Shown here: positions 10,170-23,466 of the stretch, piece by piece
How positions within the stretch are numbered: position 1 is the first letter of the stretch
Layout: each line of letters opens with the position of its first letter
Notes under the pieces: generated by a model
The model's input: the letters and a program-made list of their open reading frames with translations, nothing else
Databases searched by the model: none
What the model was told of the DNA's origin: nothing
Position numbers and translations under genes: made by a program
Source of the DNA: Phlebotomus papatasi
Lineage: Eukaryota; Arthropoda; Insecta; Diptera; Psychodidae
Length of the DNA stretch: 64,000 bases
NCBI RefSeq assembly: GCF_024763615.1
Contig: NC_077222.1
Coordinates: 56,606,001-56,670,000, forward strand
Reading direction: 5' to 3'

Positions 10170-12447
10170 ACGATGATTAAAATAATTTAATTGCTTTTAT
10201 TTTGGTGCCAAACATTTCAAGTCAGTTATTTATTTATTTTTCTAAAACGTATAGTTTATTTGTCTTGTCTGTTTCCCATTCTTTATCTTTTCCATAACTT
10301 CTGCTATAGACTGAAAGATCAATGCACTAAAAATGTTTCCCAGCTGATGGAAAGGGGAAAAGCGAGTATAAAAGTGTGATGTCTTTTGGAGAAAAAAGGA
10401 AGAAAAAAGCTGTTATGTTTAATGTCGTATTTTCAGTGTAATGAACATTTCATCGCAGAACCACCTCTCTCATTTATAGAGGGGTGAATAGGGTGGAGTG
10501 GAACATGGAAACGAAATTGAAGACTTTCACTTCCTTCCCCTCTGGCCCCCAAAAACAGCCGCAATATCCCCGTCGGTGCGTCGTTCTTGGCGCAGTGAAA
10601 GCTCCAGGCATTCTCGTCATCTTTGATTTGTGGCCACGAGTGTAGCATAAGAAATTCCCAATTCATACCACATTTATTCTCTTTTCTCTCTGTTTCAATC
10701 GTTTCTACCCTTGACATTTTCCGGCTTCGAAATCCCAGAAATACCCCACAGAAGGATTTGAGTCAATAGCATAGAGGAAGTAATTTGGGGTACCAAGTGG
10801 TAATACGGTTGCGAAAGAGAAAACCACATTTTGTCAAATATGTACAAAGCCTTTTGGCTCAAAAGTCTGTTATTATTTCATTAACGATGTCTGACTGTCA
10901 TGTAAAGTCCATAAAACATCCCCTCAGACATTCCCCTTGGTGCAGATTGTCTTCAGAGATGTGAAAATAGTTCAAACAGGCGATAACCATAAAAGCTGCC
11001 AAAGCCCTCACGATTCTCTTTATCAAAATCCACCCCCTGCACTTGATCCCCGACATTATCAAATGGGCAGGACAAGTGATTTTCATCTCTCTGACTGAGA
11101 TTGTCATGGGGGGTCTCACCAGGGGAAATTGTTAGTAAATTATCACTAAAGGGAGTAAAATTAAGGGAGTGAAATAGGTGTGATTAGAAGAAATCACACC
11201 TAAAAATACAGAGTTCAAAGGTATTTTAATTTTCCGGGGTTTGTCATGAGTTACATTGCGTTTATCATTAAAGATATATTAATTTCTTTACGTCTATTGG
11301 TTTTTCGTTATTTATTTTGACACACGTAAAATTAATATTTAAACTATTCTTCAGCTATGTTAAATTTGTATTCTATTCCCTAACTGGTCGAGCGAAGTAA
11401 AATCTGCAAATAATTGAATTGTTTATTCTAAAAAGCTTACATTAAACTCATACTAATTGACATGAGTAAAAAATAATAAAAAATATGAGAATATGATAAT
11501 AAATTTACCAGATCATCCCTCTCAAAATTAAGGAAATTTTTCCATTTTTTAATTTTTAAATTGTTTTTTTTTTGTTAATAACTTGTATTCTCCGATAAAA
11601 CGGTTGTTAAAACTGCTCTCTCTTGGCGTTCCAGCAGTTCAAATCTTTAACTTCAATAAAGCACGAAATTTAGAATTAATTAACTTTGCAATAACTAAGC
11701 TAAAATACACAAAACTCAATTTTTTTTTTAGATCTTTGGTTGGAAAGTCCTCTAAACTGTTAAAAATACTGAAAAAAATAATTCTAAAAAATAGGAGAAG
11801 GTTTTGCACCCTCGTAAAGTTGTAGCTTCGTAAAAGTTGATTTTTTTCCAAGTTACTAAATTAATTTCATCCATGGACATGGACATATAATCTAAAAGCT
11901 AGTCCTACATCCCACATTTCCTGACAAACTTGGAAGCCTAGGCCTTTTTTCCTGAGTCTAAAAGGCAAAAATAAAAAATGGGCCTAAAATCGTAATTCTG
12001 ATGTGTAATATTTTATGCATTTTTGCACACTGCAAGTGTCTTTTCGAAAAAGCAACTATTCCAAGTTATAGAGGGTTTATTAGGGTTTAATATTTACCGT
12101 GAAAATCTTTTGCTTGAAGGGTCGCTTTATGGGTGGAGGAAAATTCATAAAAATTACCACCCTTGCAGCTCAGGAAAATTGAATTTTGCAGATGCGTAAA
12201 AACATCTGTCAAAATTACTGACCACCGAATTTGAGAATTCCTCACTGTTTTGGGTCACACTGTGCACGCTGCTCGAGATATTTGACTCATCAGAGATTCC
12301 ACTGAATAAATTCACAAGAAAATTTTAGGATATTAAACAATTTTCACTGAAATCTCGAAGAAAAACGCGCACTTCCCCATCAAAATGAGACTTCATCAGA
12401 TGTTTTTATTTCACTTCTGTCAAATTAAACATTAAGCCTGAATCTGC
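10170..12447. other. Non-coding stretch with a GC-richer island
   Basis: About 10430-11130 is richer in G+C, with short minus-strand open frames (10433-10717, 10898-11119) that show no domain or splice context. A short hairpin TAGGTGTGATT-AGAAG-AAATCACACCTA lies at about 11175-11202. The rest is AT-rich. No gene supported. Confidence 0.35.
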
Positions 12448-12806
12448 TTATGGTAGGTGTGATTCTTTCATTGCCCATGCGGTGCGTTTTGAGAATTTTT
12501 CATCCAATTTGCTTTGTTTTCAAGCGGAATTTTTCATATTTTACTTTAAATTAATCACTGGTAATTCTAAGAATCACTGATGTTCAAAAAATACTCTGCA
12601 AGACAGATTCGAGACGTTAGAGAAAAAACAAGGATTACAATAGGTGTGATTACTATTTTCTGATTTATGCAGTGATGAAACTAGACTGCTTATGGTAGAT
12701 GTGATTCTTTAATTGCCACTTCGATGTATTTTGAGTATTTCTCATTCAATTTTCCTTATTTTAAAGTGAAACTTCCCACATTTCACTTAAAATTGGTGGC
12801 TGGACC
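12448..12806 (+). repeat. Direct duplication of a ~115-bp segment
   Basis: The segment at about 12448-12563 (starting CTTATGGTAGGTGTGATTC) recurs at about 12693-12806 (starting CTTATGGTAGATGTGATTC), in the same orientation with scattered substitutions and a period near 245 bases. Both end in a CACTGG / GGCTGG-like segment. Non-coding; origin unknown. Confidence 0.55.
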
Positions 12807-14300
12807 TAGCTCTTAACTGACTGTCAGAATGCAGGGAAGAAATGGTTTTCCGAGTGTTAAAAAACATGTGTTAGAAAAATAGCTTAAAATTGATTTTTAA
12901 TGCGTGATACCTCCTACAAAAGGTAAAAACAAGTAGATGAAAGTTCCATCTAAGTAGTGATGCCCAAATTTTTGTGTCCGGTGTAATGTTTTTCGGGGAA
13001 AATAAGGCCTACAGAGGTGCGAAAAAGTGGTACGAAGCTGAGTTAATCAGGGCACCTTCTTAAAAAATGCCGCTACATTTTCATTTTCCTGTAGAGGAAA
13101 ATCCAAGGACTTCCAGGAATTTTGTGAGGCAGAATTATGAAACCAATAAGTAAGAGATTTTTTTTTGATATAGTGATATAATTGATTTGGTGTGTGTGGC
13201 ATTCAGTAAAAAATCTCAAATCTTGGACTTCTTTTTTAATACGAAGCTTCAAAACCTTCCCCTAGTATTATTTTAAATAAATAATTTCTCTAAATAATAC
13301 CGATATTTTATAGTAAGAATTTCTATATTATTTTAAAATATTACTTTCAATCGTTATTTGTGTGTTTAATCGTGTTTGTTTTTTTCATTTTTAATCTGCA
13401 GTTATTTTAAATGGAATTTCATATTATAAATTTTATATGTATCATTTTCAAAACTCAGATAAATATGTAGATAAATATTTAATTTAATCCACTCTGGTAA
13501 AAATGTAAGGATCACTGGGGATCCTTTGAAAGTATCCCCGTTTTGACACTTATTTATCTCCGGAATAAATGAATAAAAACAGCGAAAAAGTAATCTTTGG
13601 TGTTCGCTCAGATACGAAAAATATGATATGAGTAATAAGTTCTCCAAAAAACATAATCTATCGTGAAAAATGTACATACAAAATATCAAGAGACAGTAGT
13701 GATCCTTTTAAAGGATCAAATATGATCCATCCTTTTGAAAAGAATCAAACCAGGATTTTTATCAATGGCATATTAAAAAAAATTAATAAAATCCGAGGAT
13801 CGAAAAATTACAGATACGACAATTGTCGTTGCAAACGACAATATATTAAACTTTTTTTGGTGGTATGTTTCTGGTGGATTCTTTCATGAAATTTCTTTCC
13901 CCTCGAAATGCTCAAAAGCTTAAAGTTGTGATGTTTTCTCAAGTGGTAAATTGCACAGTAGAATTGTTCCTGTGAATAAAATTGTATCAGTCTCCCAATG
14001 ACTTTCTTTCTTCCCCATCCACGTTCTAACCTGCGTGAAAATTCTCTCGAGAAGGATATTATGAAGGCGCCTTTGTGTGTGGTGGAAGTCCCAACATTCA
14101 TTTGTTGCTCTTGCTCTCCCTTGGTGGAATCCTCCACTTTGTTAAAACTTCCCCTGAACCCCTGACTGGGAGAAATTCATGGATGATGCACTTTAAATCT
14201 CTACCGCATTGCCTCAATAATCCTGTCTGATACTGAATGTTGTTGCATATTTTAAGGGAGGGACGAATATCGCGAACAGGATTTACCCTCTGTGAACTTG
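12807..14300. other. Non-coding stretch, short repeats only
   Basis: Contains AGATACGACAATTGTCG at about 13811, resembling the ends of the elements at 1825 and 8558, but without a second arm. The short open frames at 13402-13689 and 13808-14137 (minus) have no recognised domain. Confidence 0.35.
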
Positions 14301-14586
14301 TCCATATGAAATGATGGTTTAAGGTGGGGGTAACTGACGCACTTTTTTTTTGTCATCATCATCATCTGGAGGGGGTTGTATGGCTGCGGAAGAGCTTTTT
14401 GGAAGCTTAATACACGCGCTTGAGGGGGAAGCTATTGCTGGCTGGAGCGCAACTCAAAAGCGCGCCAACTCCCCGGCTGACTAGAGCCCCAATACACTCT
14501 ACTTCGTGCCACGAATACTGATACGGCAGCTGTCCCCTCCAGAATAGCATACCCAGTTTCAATTGAATTCAAGCAGACCAGCCTTC

Positions 14587-15248
14587 AGTCGTGCTGTGAC
14601 TTTCCTCCGGATATCATGGATTTTTATCGCGTTCGTGTTGCTTTCTGTTAGTTAGAGAACACTGTTTTTCACTAATCACACCACACAAACTTGTAGTGTT
14701 TTGCACAAAAGTTAGTTTATTAAGTGTCTAGAAACACATTGGATGGGGTTGTTTTAAACTACAACAAGGGTGGAAAGCGTCGTTTCGTTTCCAAGAGTCA
14801 AATGTATAAATAATCCTGAAGTGGAAAACGCCTTTTCCTGCTCCGTTTGCTTAAAAGTTCCCACTAATTTGACGGACGATGTATGCGGTTTCCTAATGCT
14901 TCTGTGGTGGCTTTCGCTTTAACCCCTAATCCCAATGGGATAGTGTCTGCTGAATATGAAGCACATTGCACAAGACGCTAAACCAGTTGCTAGTGAGTGA
15001 AAATCCGATTATATTTTTGGTGATTTTGCGAAAGAGTAAGAGAGAAAGTGTGAGTGTGTGGAGAAATTTTAGTGTCTCCCACGGGGGGATTTAGCTTATC
15101 TGGTGCATTCCTCCAGTGTGGTGATAGTTTCCGAGTGCTAGAAAACCCGCGCCACCAGATTAAACTTGAGGTGCTTGTTTTTGTGCTACGAGGAGGGATT
15201 GAGAATGTACCAGCTATGGGATGTAGGAGACAATATCACCTTTTGAAG
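14587..15248 (+). promoter_or_regulatory. Possible promoter and 5' untranslated exon
   Basis: An initiator-like TTCAGTC occurs at 14584-14590, within a GC-richer island that starts near 14400. There is no TATA box 25-35 bases upstream and no clear downstream promoter element. The following ~660 bases contain no long open frame and end at a good donor, GAAG|GTAAAAG (exon end 15248). This could be the first, non-coding exon of a host gene with a long intron that extends to the right. An alternative is chance. Transcript data would decide. Confidence 0.25.
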
Positions 15249-16333
15249 GTAAAAGAAAATTCATTCAATATCTAAAGTTTTCTCTAACTTTTTTTTTTAT
15301 TTCCTAAAACACTTGCGAGATAAGGTGCCCAACCAAAAAGCAAATTTGCCAGATGGGACCTATAATTTTTCTCTCTTGCTTCTCTGTGCTATCTTTTGCT
15401 CTATTTAAGAGTCCGGTCTTTTGTATTTCCTCTTACTATTGTATATCATGAGATATCGGCACAAAATTTCATACTACACCACATAATACATTGAGCAGAG
15501 ACCTCCAGTTGGTGTAAATACATGATTAGTCTCTAGATTTTCCCAAGTATTTTTACACTTATCAACTGTTTTTTTGTAGCACGGTTGACTCTCCCACACG
15601 GGGTGGTGGCCCTTGTCAGTAGATCACCTAAGGAGATATACCTATGTGTCTAAATTGTTGCCATAAGAATTACCACAAAACTCACGTGATATCGATTGCG
15701 ATACAACAAGCTTCTTGATGGTGTTTTTTTTTCGTAATACCGATATTACTAAATTCAACTATAACATATTACTCACAAAATGTTTCATTATCACCTACAA
15801 TAATCTTCAGTGTGTTATCAATATGAATCATACGTGTGTATTATCCGCAAAAAAATTATTTGAAAAAAAATTTTTTTACTGACTCTTTCATTGTTAGAAG
15901 GGTTCAATCTTTTTTAAACCCAGAAGCAATAAACCATCAAAGGGATTTTTTGCATATATTTATCTCACGACTGTTACCCGTTGGATTTGCAATTATTAAC
16001 CCCTTTTTTGTATGCCAACTGATGTCCTTCGACAACGACAATTCCCTGCTTTTTCGGCATTCGCGCTCAAAATGTAGCTCCTCGTTGGCAAACAGGAAGT
16101 TGAGACTGTTGGCGCATTAATCGACCTCACATACACACTCCAACATAGTCTCACACATGCACAGGAAATGGGAAAATGGTCAAAGAATTGCAGATGGCGT
16201 GTCCACTGTGTGGACACAATGTCCTCTGGCTCTGACCCCTTCTTTGACTGCCAAGGCGAACAGAATACAATACAAAATTGGGATTAGGTGTACAGGGAAT
16301 ATTATGTTTTAAGGAATACAGGAGTATTAGGTA
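15249..16333. other. Non-coding stretch
   Basis: No supported gene. Short open frames at 15836-16120 (plus) and 15996-16217 (minus) overlap on opposite strands and show no motif. Confidence 0.35.
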
Positions 16334-16887
16334 GGGGAGGTTGGGGGAGTTTCACGCATGCATTACTTAAAAAATAAAGATTTTTAAGACGAAAAATAAT
16401 TATTTAGAGATTGCCCTGTACATTTTAAGATAGTAAATATTCAAGAGAAACTAATAAAACAATTACAGTAGACTCTCCCGAATTCGGGCATTTGGGACCG
16501 AAATGTCAGATGAATTAGAGAGAAATTCGGGCATCAAATTGTTTGAAATGCAACGATTTTTTTGTTTATCTGCATACTCATATTAAGTTTACATGCTCAT
16601 ATTAACTGTAAATTTCTTGAAAGCCCCTTAATAATGCAAAATAACATCACAAGTGAGATAAAGCATGGCAAATTTGAGCATATTTTGCTTCATTCGATAA
16701 TCATAATCGAACTCGAAAAATGTCAACAAACTTTTTTCAAATTTTACTGCTGCCCGAATTAAAAAGTATCCCGATGTTAAAGGAGCCGAATTAGCGAGAG
16801 TCTACTGTAGTTTGAATATGGTTCATATTCGTTTAGCAAAAGAGTCCCGAAAAAAGTGCAGTTGCGTGAAACTGCCCCATCCTCCCC
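16334..16887. mobile_element. TA-flanked element, TIR GGGGAGG.TGGGG.AGTTTCACGCA
   Basis: The left end (GGGGAGGTTGGGGGAG then TTTCACGCA) is mirrored at the right end (TGCGTGAAACTGCCCC then ATCCTCCCC). TA lies immediately outside both ends (16332-16333 and 16888-16889), the target choice of Tc1/mariner-superfamily elements. About 554 bases including a nested insertion at 16466-16807; without it about 210 bases. No transposase. Confidence 0.75.
16466..16807. mobile_element. MITE family F (CAGTAGACTCTC ends), nested
   Basis: The ends CAGTAGACTCTCCCGAATTC and GAATTAGCGAGAGTCTACTG are inverted repeats bounded by TA on both sides (16464-16465, 16808-16809). The terminal sequence resembles pogo/Tigger-type TIRs. 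It lies wholly inside the element at 16334-16887, so it inserted later. A truncated relative is at 33796-33920. Non-coding. Confidence 0.8.
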
Positions 16888-16889
16888 TA

Positions 16890-19800
16890 GTAGTAAAGTT
16901 TAATTTTAAAAGTTCAACCCAATCAGCAAATCTTATTTCACTTCGTTTCATTTTAGAGAAATTTTTAGTATTATTATTTGAGATTTTGCTGAATAGTTTA
17001 TTGCAGTCAGTTTCTTAGTTTCTGTGTCTGGTCTCGGAAGGAAAATGATGAAAAATAATTGAGAACTTTATGAAATTCACATTAATTTTTACTGTTTAAT
17101 ATTCTAAAATCCTATAAATCCTTATTGAAGCTTTCGTGTTTTACAGAGGTCCTCCTACGTTAAGTTCAGGAGTCGGTTCTAGCCACTCTAAATCATTTTT
17201 GATTAAGTGCATTGGAAAAGCCATCAGAAGAATTGTTTGAAGTAATTGATAACCTTATACAAGACTAAACAATGCTGATCAGGAGGGATAGAAAGAAAAT
17301 GTATTAAAGATCGAAAGCTATGGGAATTTCCAGATCGAAGGTACAACAGTTAGGATATTTTGCAAAAAAGACTCTAGTGAATTCCCAGAGAGAAAGCATC
17401 GAGTTATCGTAGTGAGGGAATTACAGATATCTAAAGTAATTACGGTATTATCACAATGATATAAGTGCTTGCAGATTCAAGGGTTTAGTTAAAAAGGAAG
17501 AGTTAAGTAATAGAAAATTATCTTTATTCGTAATATTTCTAAGTCAAGGAATAGGAACAGCGATAAGCCTGATATGATATATGATGATGATAAGATATTA
17601 GACTTCAGAGGACAAGACCTATGTGAATTCATGGACACTATAGGGATCCGTCTATTGAAGAAATAGTCGGCATATGTCCAAGTATTTATTAGACAAAAAA
17701 TGAATGTTTACATTATTCCATGTTTATTACATATGGTTTTCCCTTACTTAACATACCATTGTTCCTTAAACCTAAATTTAGCTTAACTGACTTCATGTCT
17801 TGACATGGGAATTGATTAAAGCTTTAGTGAGTGGTCATTATGACTTAAGTTATAGCATTAACAACACCAAAAATTTTATTGGACAAGTTAAAATACTAAA
17901 CGTCACCTACTATAATGTAAAGCCTAAAGTAGACACAAGCTTCGGCTTAGGGATCAGCCCGAAAAATGAGGATTAGTGTCGATACACTCAGGGATCAATT
18001 TAAAATTTGGGGAATTCAGCTCAGCTTCTAAATTGATGAGGTATAGTAAAATTTACGAGGATTAACGACTTTAGCGCCAGTGGTAAAAGTATAAAACTTC
18101 ACTTTGGGTGTTTTGGGTGCTTTTCGAAATGCCAATTGGACGAAAAAACATGGAGAGTGATGATACGCAATGTTGCCAAATCTGAAAATGCATGAAAATT
18201 GGAGTGATGGGAAGGTCAAAGTGATTGTCTTCATATGAGAAAAGCATTGATATTGCACTTAAGAAGTCTTTCAGCAATCAAAGATTACACATTTAATAGA
18301 AATATACACAAAAAAACGCTAATCCTTGAGCCTAAATCCTCAGTATATGAAAGTTTGGATCTGGACTGATCTTTTACCGAAACATTGTTCGAGCTGAGTA
18401 TTCTTATGGATCAGTCTGTGTATATAAACACTGACTAAATCCACTGTCTTTTTTTGAATTCTAGGGTGTGGTGTGTCGTATATGAACTTTACAAACGTAT
18501 AGCTTAATATCTCAAGTCTAAAAACTACATTATTTTAATACGTGAGAACATACATTCTAAGCCTTTTAGTATTTGATTAGAAGACGTGTTCTTGCGTAAT
18601 GAGTTTGCTCAAATAATATGGTGTACATATTTAATCCGCATTAATGTGTCCCTTGTTCAATTTAGAGTAAGTATTGCACATAAACTGTTGAAGGGTTGAA
18701 CTCTACTCTCTGTGGACGACTGAGGCGATTATATCTAAAGCAACTCACCCTGCTTGTATGGCTCCAGTCCATTGCCTTGTTGCCCCAACACAACACAATG
18801 AGAAATGAAAGGGGTTGTGAAGAAATTCACGTAGGAACTCCCTATGGTTATTGTAGGTCTCATTGGAAAATGTAAAGGGTGGAAAATGGCATATTTTCAG
18901 CGTAACATGAAACCTGTCCCATACCTCAATTTCTTTTGCACGTTCTTGTGACTGATGTTGTGTGCGTTTCCATATGTTGAAGGGCCTAAAACCATAAGGG
19001 AAACTCCTTGATTATCCTTCCACGAAAGAAAACGCGAAGCACGAAAGATGCCAAGTGAGATGAGAAATCTCTTTGGAAATTTATGGATGTTGAATGAGAG
19101 TTTGGCTGCCGTGGTTTATTCCCACGAGCAGAGTGAGTTCAAGGACTATTCTTGTAACATCTGCTGTTGATGCCTATGTTGTATTACGAGCACTCATTAT
19201 TTGTTTGCACACTCTCATCATCATGCGGAGTGATTCTTCACTTTCAATGTACTAATGATGAGTTTGAAATGCACTCAAGTGCTAACAAATGTTGGGCATG
19301 CTGTAAGGGTGTTTCAAGTGCATTGTGAATACAATATGCCAATTATAATTCCATCATCACTTCATTGATATGATGTAACTTAATTTCCCGTCATAAATAC
19401 TTCAACACGTTACGTGCCCCGATAATCTGCTAAGTAAATCCTCAATGCCACGTGGTGATACTTTTTTTTTGCGCTCTCTTCCCTCCTTCCTCTGCAGAAC
19501 CGATTATTCGAACTTGAGAATTAGCTCTAGGTAGGTTATCGCTTCTTTGGACCTCGCTAATTAAACGACCGTCTCCATACTAAATTTTTGCGTGACAAAT
19601 TAGCTAACTCATGTATGATTGAGTGTTAAATATGATTCAAATGTTACTAATTCTAACTAATTGTTTATTTCTCTTTTGATTATACTTTTATGAACGAACT
19701 GAATTCATTGAGTCTCTTCATATTTATTGTATAATTTTCCACTTTGTACAATTATTATCTCCAATAATACTTTGTTACAATATCAAAGACTTTAAAGTGA

Positions 19801-20745
19801 AATAAAAAATTCTTTTCGATAATAAATAGATTAAATATTTATTACCATTATCTTTTGAGAAAAATTGTCAGCATTGTATGTAACTTGGACAAATTCTATA
19901 AAATCTGTGAGATTATTCTCTATAACTTCCATATATTTTATTTAGATTGAATAAATGGTGAAATTAGAAGACTTTACTGTAGGTTCATGGTGTTTATCAA
20001 AATCTTTGATAAGCACTACTATTCACAATTCTATTTCTCACTGTTCTATATCAAAATGACTAATAGTAGATTCAGCTATTTTAATGCAAAAATTGAATAT
20101 TGCATTCGAATATTTAATTATATCAAATTTTATACTTACTAGCCGGAACACAGACTAAATAAATTGAAGTATATTCATATATTTTTACTAAAACCATAAC
20201 AAAGTTGATTTAGCGTTTAGAATATTGTTACTCCTCGCAACGAATTCTATCGCTCGCTGATACAAATTTTGTATATAAAATTAAATGTCTGGGAAATGAT
20301 ATTTTAAATTTTTGAAAAACAAATTACATGGTTAGCATATGAACTTCCTAAACCTGCATGTCTTAATATTTTAGCATAGTTTTATGCTCATTTCCACAAA
20401 ATTCCATAAAACAAATCATTTTATTATACTTTAATAAATATATTGTGAATTGATTAAAAAAACTTTGAATTGTTTTTAAAATTAAAATACTAATTTTCTA
20501 TTCAAGTGCAAAAATGCAATTTATTAGTAATTGAATTCATTTTTCAATTTCAATTCACCAGAATTAAAATTTTCTATATAATTATATTAAAATACACAAT
20601 TTCACAAATTCCCTCATGTCATGGAAATATTGGATTATTTCAGAACTTAACATACAATTTAATTTAAAATTTCACTAGTATTCGTACTTTTCAATTTTAT
20701 TATCAACAGTGATTAAAAATTAAATGTAATGCGATATTTCTCTAA
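16890..20745. other. 3.9 kb without recognised features
   Basis: Mixed AT-rich and moderately GC-richer sequence (about 18700-19500). Two overlapping minus-strand open frames at 18028-18277 have no recognised domain. Nothing supportable as gene, RNA or repeat. Confidence 0.35.
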
Positions 20746-23174
20746 AGGTGTCTACACATTGGAGCTGATTTCATCAAGAATTATTTCAAGAATTTTTTAA
20801 AGAAAAATTCATATTTTTGAAGGAATTTTTGAAGAAAAATGCCTCCACATTGGGTTTTTTATTTTCCATCAAAAATTTTTTTGACAGATTGCCATCATTT
20901 CCAAGTCTCTACCTCTTCTGACTGTTTTTCACGAAAATTTGTTGTTTCACTACTGGAAAAAGTGAGAAAAGCGTTTAGTGAAGTTCCTTGAGATAGTATT
21001 TAGTGAATTTGTGAAGAAAATCTTCTAAATATTCAAGGGAATAGTGTTTTTCTTGAGATGTCGTTCCTGGTGGAATCCAACCCAGCCTTTGAAGGAACAT
21101 TTCCTGTGATTTTCCTCCAGAAATTGCCGGAAGTTAATCCATCTGTGTATTCTTGAGGTGTTCCACAGTACAGTGGCCTCGTACTCGATGGATTGCAAGA
21201 TGGATGGAAAGGAGAAAATTTACGGGCACTTTGGAATCTCTGCCTTGGTTACCAATCAAAACAAGAGCTAACCAGAGCCACCGAGGAGATCTCAATGCAA
21301 ACGAGAGCTGTCCGGAGCTACCAGAAGCCATCACTTGAACCCCCAGAAGAACATCAGAATGATCATTTATATCATTCACTTTCTCAACCACTAGGAACTC
21401 TGTGGGATTGCTTCCTTTCGAGAACATCAAAACTGGATAGCCACATGCCTTCAATTCCTCATGTCAATGGAACATGGAACCCAGTAAATAAATCAGTAGT
21501 GGAATTATTTTGGAACATCCATGGAATTTTCACAGGAATATTCTTCTATTATATTAATTTAAAAAAAACTAAATTTTTTACATAATAGAGATCCTTTATG
21601 TAATTTTTTTTTATTTATTAAGGGGTCCATCTGGAAGATGATTGCCCCGCCTTTATGTAATTTCTAATGATTATTTATTAAAAATTCCTACTTTTAATAA
21701 CATAATGCAATGTAAAGGACTTTTAATTTAGAAGATTACGTGGATTTTTAAATATTTAGGTTTGCTTATTTTTAGTAGTAGAAAATATATCTGATGTGGG
21801 GATGTTATAATATAATACAAGCGGTTTAAAATAAATGAACTAAAAAAAATCTAGTATGTTAAGAGCAGTTTCCCAAAAATAAAATAAAATTTATTTCAAT
21901 TTTAATTTCGCATTAAAATTCAAATAAGAGACAGCCTTTGAAATTTATTGTCTTTTTTGATCAGTAAAAAGTTTCATTCAAGTTTTTAACGCTTGTGGAA
22001 AGGATTTTATCAATATCAGGAGGATTTTTTTATGAGATCTTAAGAGTATTTTCCAAAAATTACACTTTAAGACTCCCAAAAAATCTAGTTTTGAATCTAG
22101 TCCTTTACATTTCATTATGTTATTAAAAGTAGGAATTTTTAATAAATAATCATTAGAAATTACATAAAGGCGGGGCAATCATCTTCCAGATGGACCCCTT
22201 AATAAATAAAAAAAAATACATAAAGGATCTCTATTATGTAAAAAATGTAGTTTTTTTTTTAAATTAATATAATAGAAGAATATTCCTGTGAAAATTCCAT
22301 GGATGTTCCAAAATAATTCCACTACTGATTTATTTACTGGGTTCCATGTTCCATTGACATGAGGAATTGAAGGCATGTGGCTATCCAGTTTTGATGTTCT
22401 CGAAAGGAAGCAATCCCACAGAGTTCCTAGTGGTTGAGAAAGTGAATGATATAAAAGATCATTCTGATGTTCTTCTGGGGGTTCAAGTGATGGCTTCTGG
22501 TAGCTCCGGACAGCTCTCGTTTGCATTGAGATCTCCTCGGTGGCTCTGGTTAGCTCTTGTTTTGATTGGTAACCAAGGCAGAGATTCCAAAGTGCCCGTA
22601 AATTTTCTCCTTTCCATCCATCTTGCAATCCATGGAGTACGAGGCCACTGTACTGTGGAACACCTCAAGAATACACAGATGGATTAACTTCCGGCAATTT
22701 CTGGAGGAAAATCACAGGAAATGTTCCTTCAAAGGCTGGGTTGGATTCCACCAGGAACGACATCTCCAGAAAAACACTATTCCCTTGCATATTTAGAAGA
22801 TTTTCTTCACAAATTCACTAAATACTATCCCAAGGAACTTCACCAAACGCTTTTCTCACTTTTTCCAGCAGAAAATAACAAATTTTCGTGAAAAACAATC
22901 TTGAATCGTGATGGTTTCCTTCAAGAATTCTGTCAAGAATGACTTTGATGAATTTTATTCCAATGTGTAGCCGATAATTTCTTTCAAAAATTCTTGATGG
23001 AAATTTCCTTCAATTGGATATGATTTTTGAAGAAATTTGTCTACACATTAGACAAATTTTCTTCAAGAATCCATCTTTTTGTCAAAAATTCTCACCAATG
23101 TGTAGGCAATTTTCTTGAAGAACACTTCTTGAAGCTCATTTTTGATAGAAATTTCTTATAATGTGTAGACACCT
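20746..23174. mobile_element. 2.4-kb palindromic element, TAA-flanked family A
   Basis: Ends AGGTGTCTACACATT / AATGTGTAGACACCT with TAA on both sides (20743-20745, 23175-23177). The left arm 20746-21721 and right arm 22099-23174 are inverted copies around a 377-base spacer. The inner ~650 bases of each arm are almost identical, while the outer 200-300 bases differ but repeat CTACACATT/CCTCCACATT motifs, probably transposase-binding subterminal repeats. The paired 130- and 149-codon open frames at 21193-21585 and 22179-22628 are the same sequence on opposite strands and have no recognised domain. Non-autonomous. A second copy, split by an EnSpm-like insertion, is at 39189-50652. Confidence 0.85.
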
Positions 23175-23421
23175 TAAAGTATAATTTCCCACTTATGCCA
23201 CTTAATCCAAGTAATAAACAGTGTGAGGATTTCAAAGTGGATTAATGAATTTTCCTGTCTTATTCGTCACTAAAACTTTCGATCAGAGTCATTTGGGAAA
23301 TTGTCTTAAGTGTCAGGAAACATCAGTGTTATTTCCACAGACGATGGCAAATGTTGATTGATAAGATAATCACTATTGAAGTGTAACACAACATTTTGAC
23401 AATTTGTCGTTCCATACTTTG

Positions 23422-23422
<1 letters not shown>

Positions 23423-23461
<39 letters not shown>
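23423..23461. repeat. (TA)n microsatellite
   Basis: An uninterrupted TA dinucleotide run of about 19 units. Confidence 0.97.

Positions 23462-23466
<5 letters not shown>

Noticed and set aside
21193..22628. Two identical ORFs on opposite strands as a duplicated gene
   Set aside because: They are the same sequence seen twice because the arms are a palindrome of a mobile element; no recognised domain and no splice or promoter evidence.
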